From assembly GCA_905203795.1 (NCBI GenBank), contig CAJKXG010000038.1, positions 1-9,168 on the forward strand: 9,168 nt of DNA, read 5' to 3'. This document shows positions 7,987 through 9,168 of this stretch, piece after piece. The stretch's first letter is position 1; each line of letters opens with the position of its first letter. A program made the translations under genes and the position numbers. The DNA comes from an uncultured Oscillospiraceae bacterium. GTDB taxonomy: Bacteria > Bacillota > Clostridia > Oscillospirales > Acutalibacteraceae. The notes under the pieces are model-generated. The model was not told the origin of the DNA. It made no database searches and saw only the letters and a list, made by a program, of their open reading frames with translations.

Positions 7987-9168
7987 TCATTGACCCGCTG
8001 TCGCCAGCAATTGCCGCAGCAGCGCCGCATTCGGCACCGCCGACAGCGGAATCATCAGCAAATCATGGATACTTTCGATTTCCAGCCGTTCCTCCTGCTC
8101 CCGTACGGTCAGTCCTGTCGGCAGGATTAGCCGTTCACAGCCGTCGGCGTGTACGACAAATCCCGCCTCTGTGACCGCCACTTGCACGATACGGTCCGGA
8201 TACCGCGCCTGTCGGCGCTTTTGCTCGCTTCGATACCACCAACGGCTCATCCCATAGGCGAACCCCATCAGCAGCGGAAAAATCACACCCGTCATCAGCA
8301 AGGTATCGACCGTCAGATAAGCGGTAAACGTATACAAACCCGCGATAATGCCCGCCGCAGACAGCGAAAGCGCCAACAGCGTCAGCCACTTTTCCCGCAC
8401 GACGGTACGCGACATGCGCTGTACCCGCCGTTCATCTTCTTCACGCAGGCGGGTGTAAGCAAATTGCATATACACCGTCGGAGCGGGCAGCGGCGAAACC
8501 GGCAAACGCTCCTGCCGGCGCGCGTAAAACGGTGTTTGCACCCGCCGGCGCTCCTTTGGAATACGCGCACAAAGGTATTGATAAAATTGCTGTGCCTGTT
8601 CGTCCGTGACATCCGCCGCCCGCAAAATCATTGTGATCCCGCCGTCATAGACGAGCAGCATGTTGCCCAGTTCCAACAATGTTGTTTCGGGCGAAAAGAA
8701 GAGCGTCTGGCAAAGATATGTCGTTCGCTGCACCAGTCGATCGCCGAACAGCTCGGTCTGTATCTCGCCTGCATACGCAACCGCGTAAGCGGCATATTGC
8801 TGTTGCAGCTGCTGCCTGTGATGATGGCGATACGCCAAACCGGTCAGCAGGGACAGCGGCAGCACACACAGCGCCAGCAGCATAAGTACGCCGCTTTCGT
8901 TTGACACGGCAATCGCATACAGCTCCAGCAGAAAAAACGCCCACAGCAGATACAGCGCCGCCATGATCCATCCGCGTATGCCCGCGTTGCGGCGCTGCAA
9001 CAGCATATACTGCTGCTGATCCACCGCCTGCCCTGCCAGCCGCATACGCAGTGCATCCGGCGACTCCGGCTCGGGGAGCGGCTCGCGCGGCGGCTGTAAA
9101 CCGACGGTCGGTCGCATCGGCGGTACAGCCTGCCAATACGGCGGTGTGACGGGCGGGGTATAGGCGGG
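7987..9168 (-). CDS. Membrane protein with two YcxB-like halves (5' end outside window)
   Basis: The frame is open to the window edge. An ATG at 9117 gives 376 residues, but 17 further in-frame codons upstream read as a proline-rich stretch continuous with the proline-rich sequence after that ATG, and no good ribosome-binding site precedes it, so the true start is probably beyond 9168. Counting from that ATG, residues 49-71 and 76-96 are two membrane helices followed by a soluble domain (about 115-188: ELFGDRLVQRTTYL, then LVYDGGITMILRAADVTDEQ). Residues 244-268 and 270-291 are two more helices, followed by a second soluble domain (306-372: TEAGFVVHADGCERLILPTG, then LEIES and LMIPLSAVPNAALLRQLL). 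This pairing of two helices with a cytoplasmic beta-rich domain is typical of YcxB-like proteins, whose function is unknown. It ends 54 bp before gyrA and no promoter is visible between them, so co-transcription is possible. Confidence 0.8.
   Translation of the reverse strand, partial: PAYTPPVTPPYWQAVPPMRPTVGLQPPREPLPEPESPDALRMRLAGQAVDQQQYMLLQRRNAGIRGWIMAALYLLWAFFLLELYAIAVSNESGVLMLLALCVLPLSLLTGLAYRHHHRQQLQQQYAAYAVAYAGEIQTELFGDRLVQRTTYLCQTLFFSPETTLLELGNMLLVYDGGITMILRAADVTDEQAQQFYQYLCARIPKERRRVQTPFYARRQERLPVSPLPAPTVYMQFAYTRLREEDERRVQRMSRTVVREKWLTLLALSLSAAGIIAGLYTFTAYLTVDTLLMTGVIFPLLMGFAYGMSRWWYRSEQKRRQARYPDRIVQVAVTEAGFVVHADGCERLILPTGLTVREQEERLEIESIHDLLMIPLSAVPNAALLRQLLATAGQ

Overview
The window is GC-rich, and every convincing gene lies on the minus strand. 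Gene content and protein sequences point to a Gram-positive Firmicute of class Clostridia, most likely a gut Oscillospiraceae/Ruminococcaceae-type bacterium. That placement is inferred from Noc next to RsmG, Clostridia-like GyrA and MnmE, and an anti-Shine-Dalgarno-compatible AAGGAGG signal; no 16S sequence is present to confirm it. This is the origin-proximal block of a chromosome.

In transcription order (high to low coordinates) the layout is: the 3' part of a membrane protein with two YcxB-like halves (9168-7987); gyrA (7932-5416); a 168-bp gap with a strong hairpin and AT-rich promoter-like sequence; mnmE (5247-3850); a gap with a good sigma-A-type promoter; an unrecognised 57-residue single-pass membrane protein (3746-3573); mnmG (3534-1654); rsmG (1661-939, overlapping mnmG by 8 bp); a 159-bp gap with a large inverted repeat and a promoter; and the first 259 codons of a Noc/ParB-family protein (779-1), which runs off the window.

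The genes fall into three themes: DNA topology (GyrA), modification of translation RNAs (MnmE and MnmG together modify the tRNA wobble uridine; RsmG methylates 16S rRNA), and chromosome segregation or nucleoid occlusion (Noc). A parS-type ParB site sits inside the mnmG reading frame at 2035-2050, about 1.3 kb from the noc start. It ties the coding block to the segregation machinery.

Most of the window is conserved housekeeping sequence, and no new multi-gene system is evident. The items most worth a second look are the nested inverted repeat overlapping the noc promoter, the intragenic parS site, the small membrane protein between mnmE and mnmG, the direct gyrA-mnmE junction, and the AT-rich patch in mnmE.
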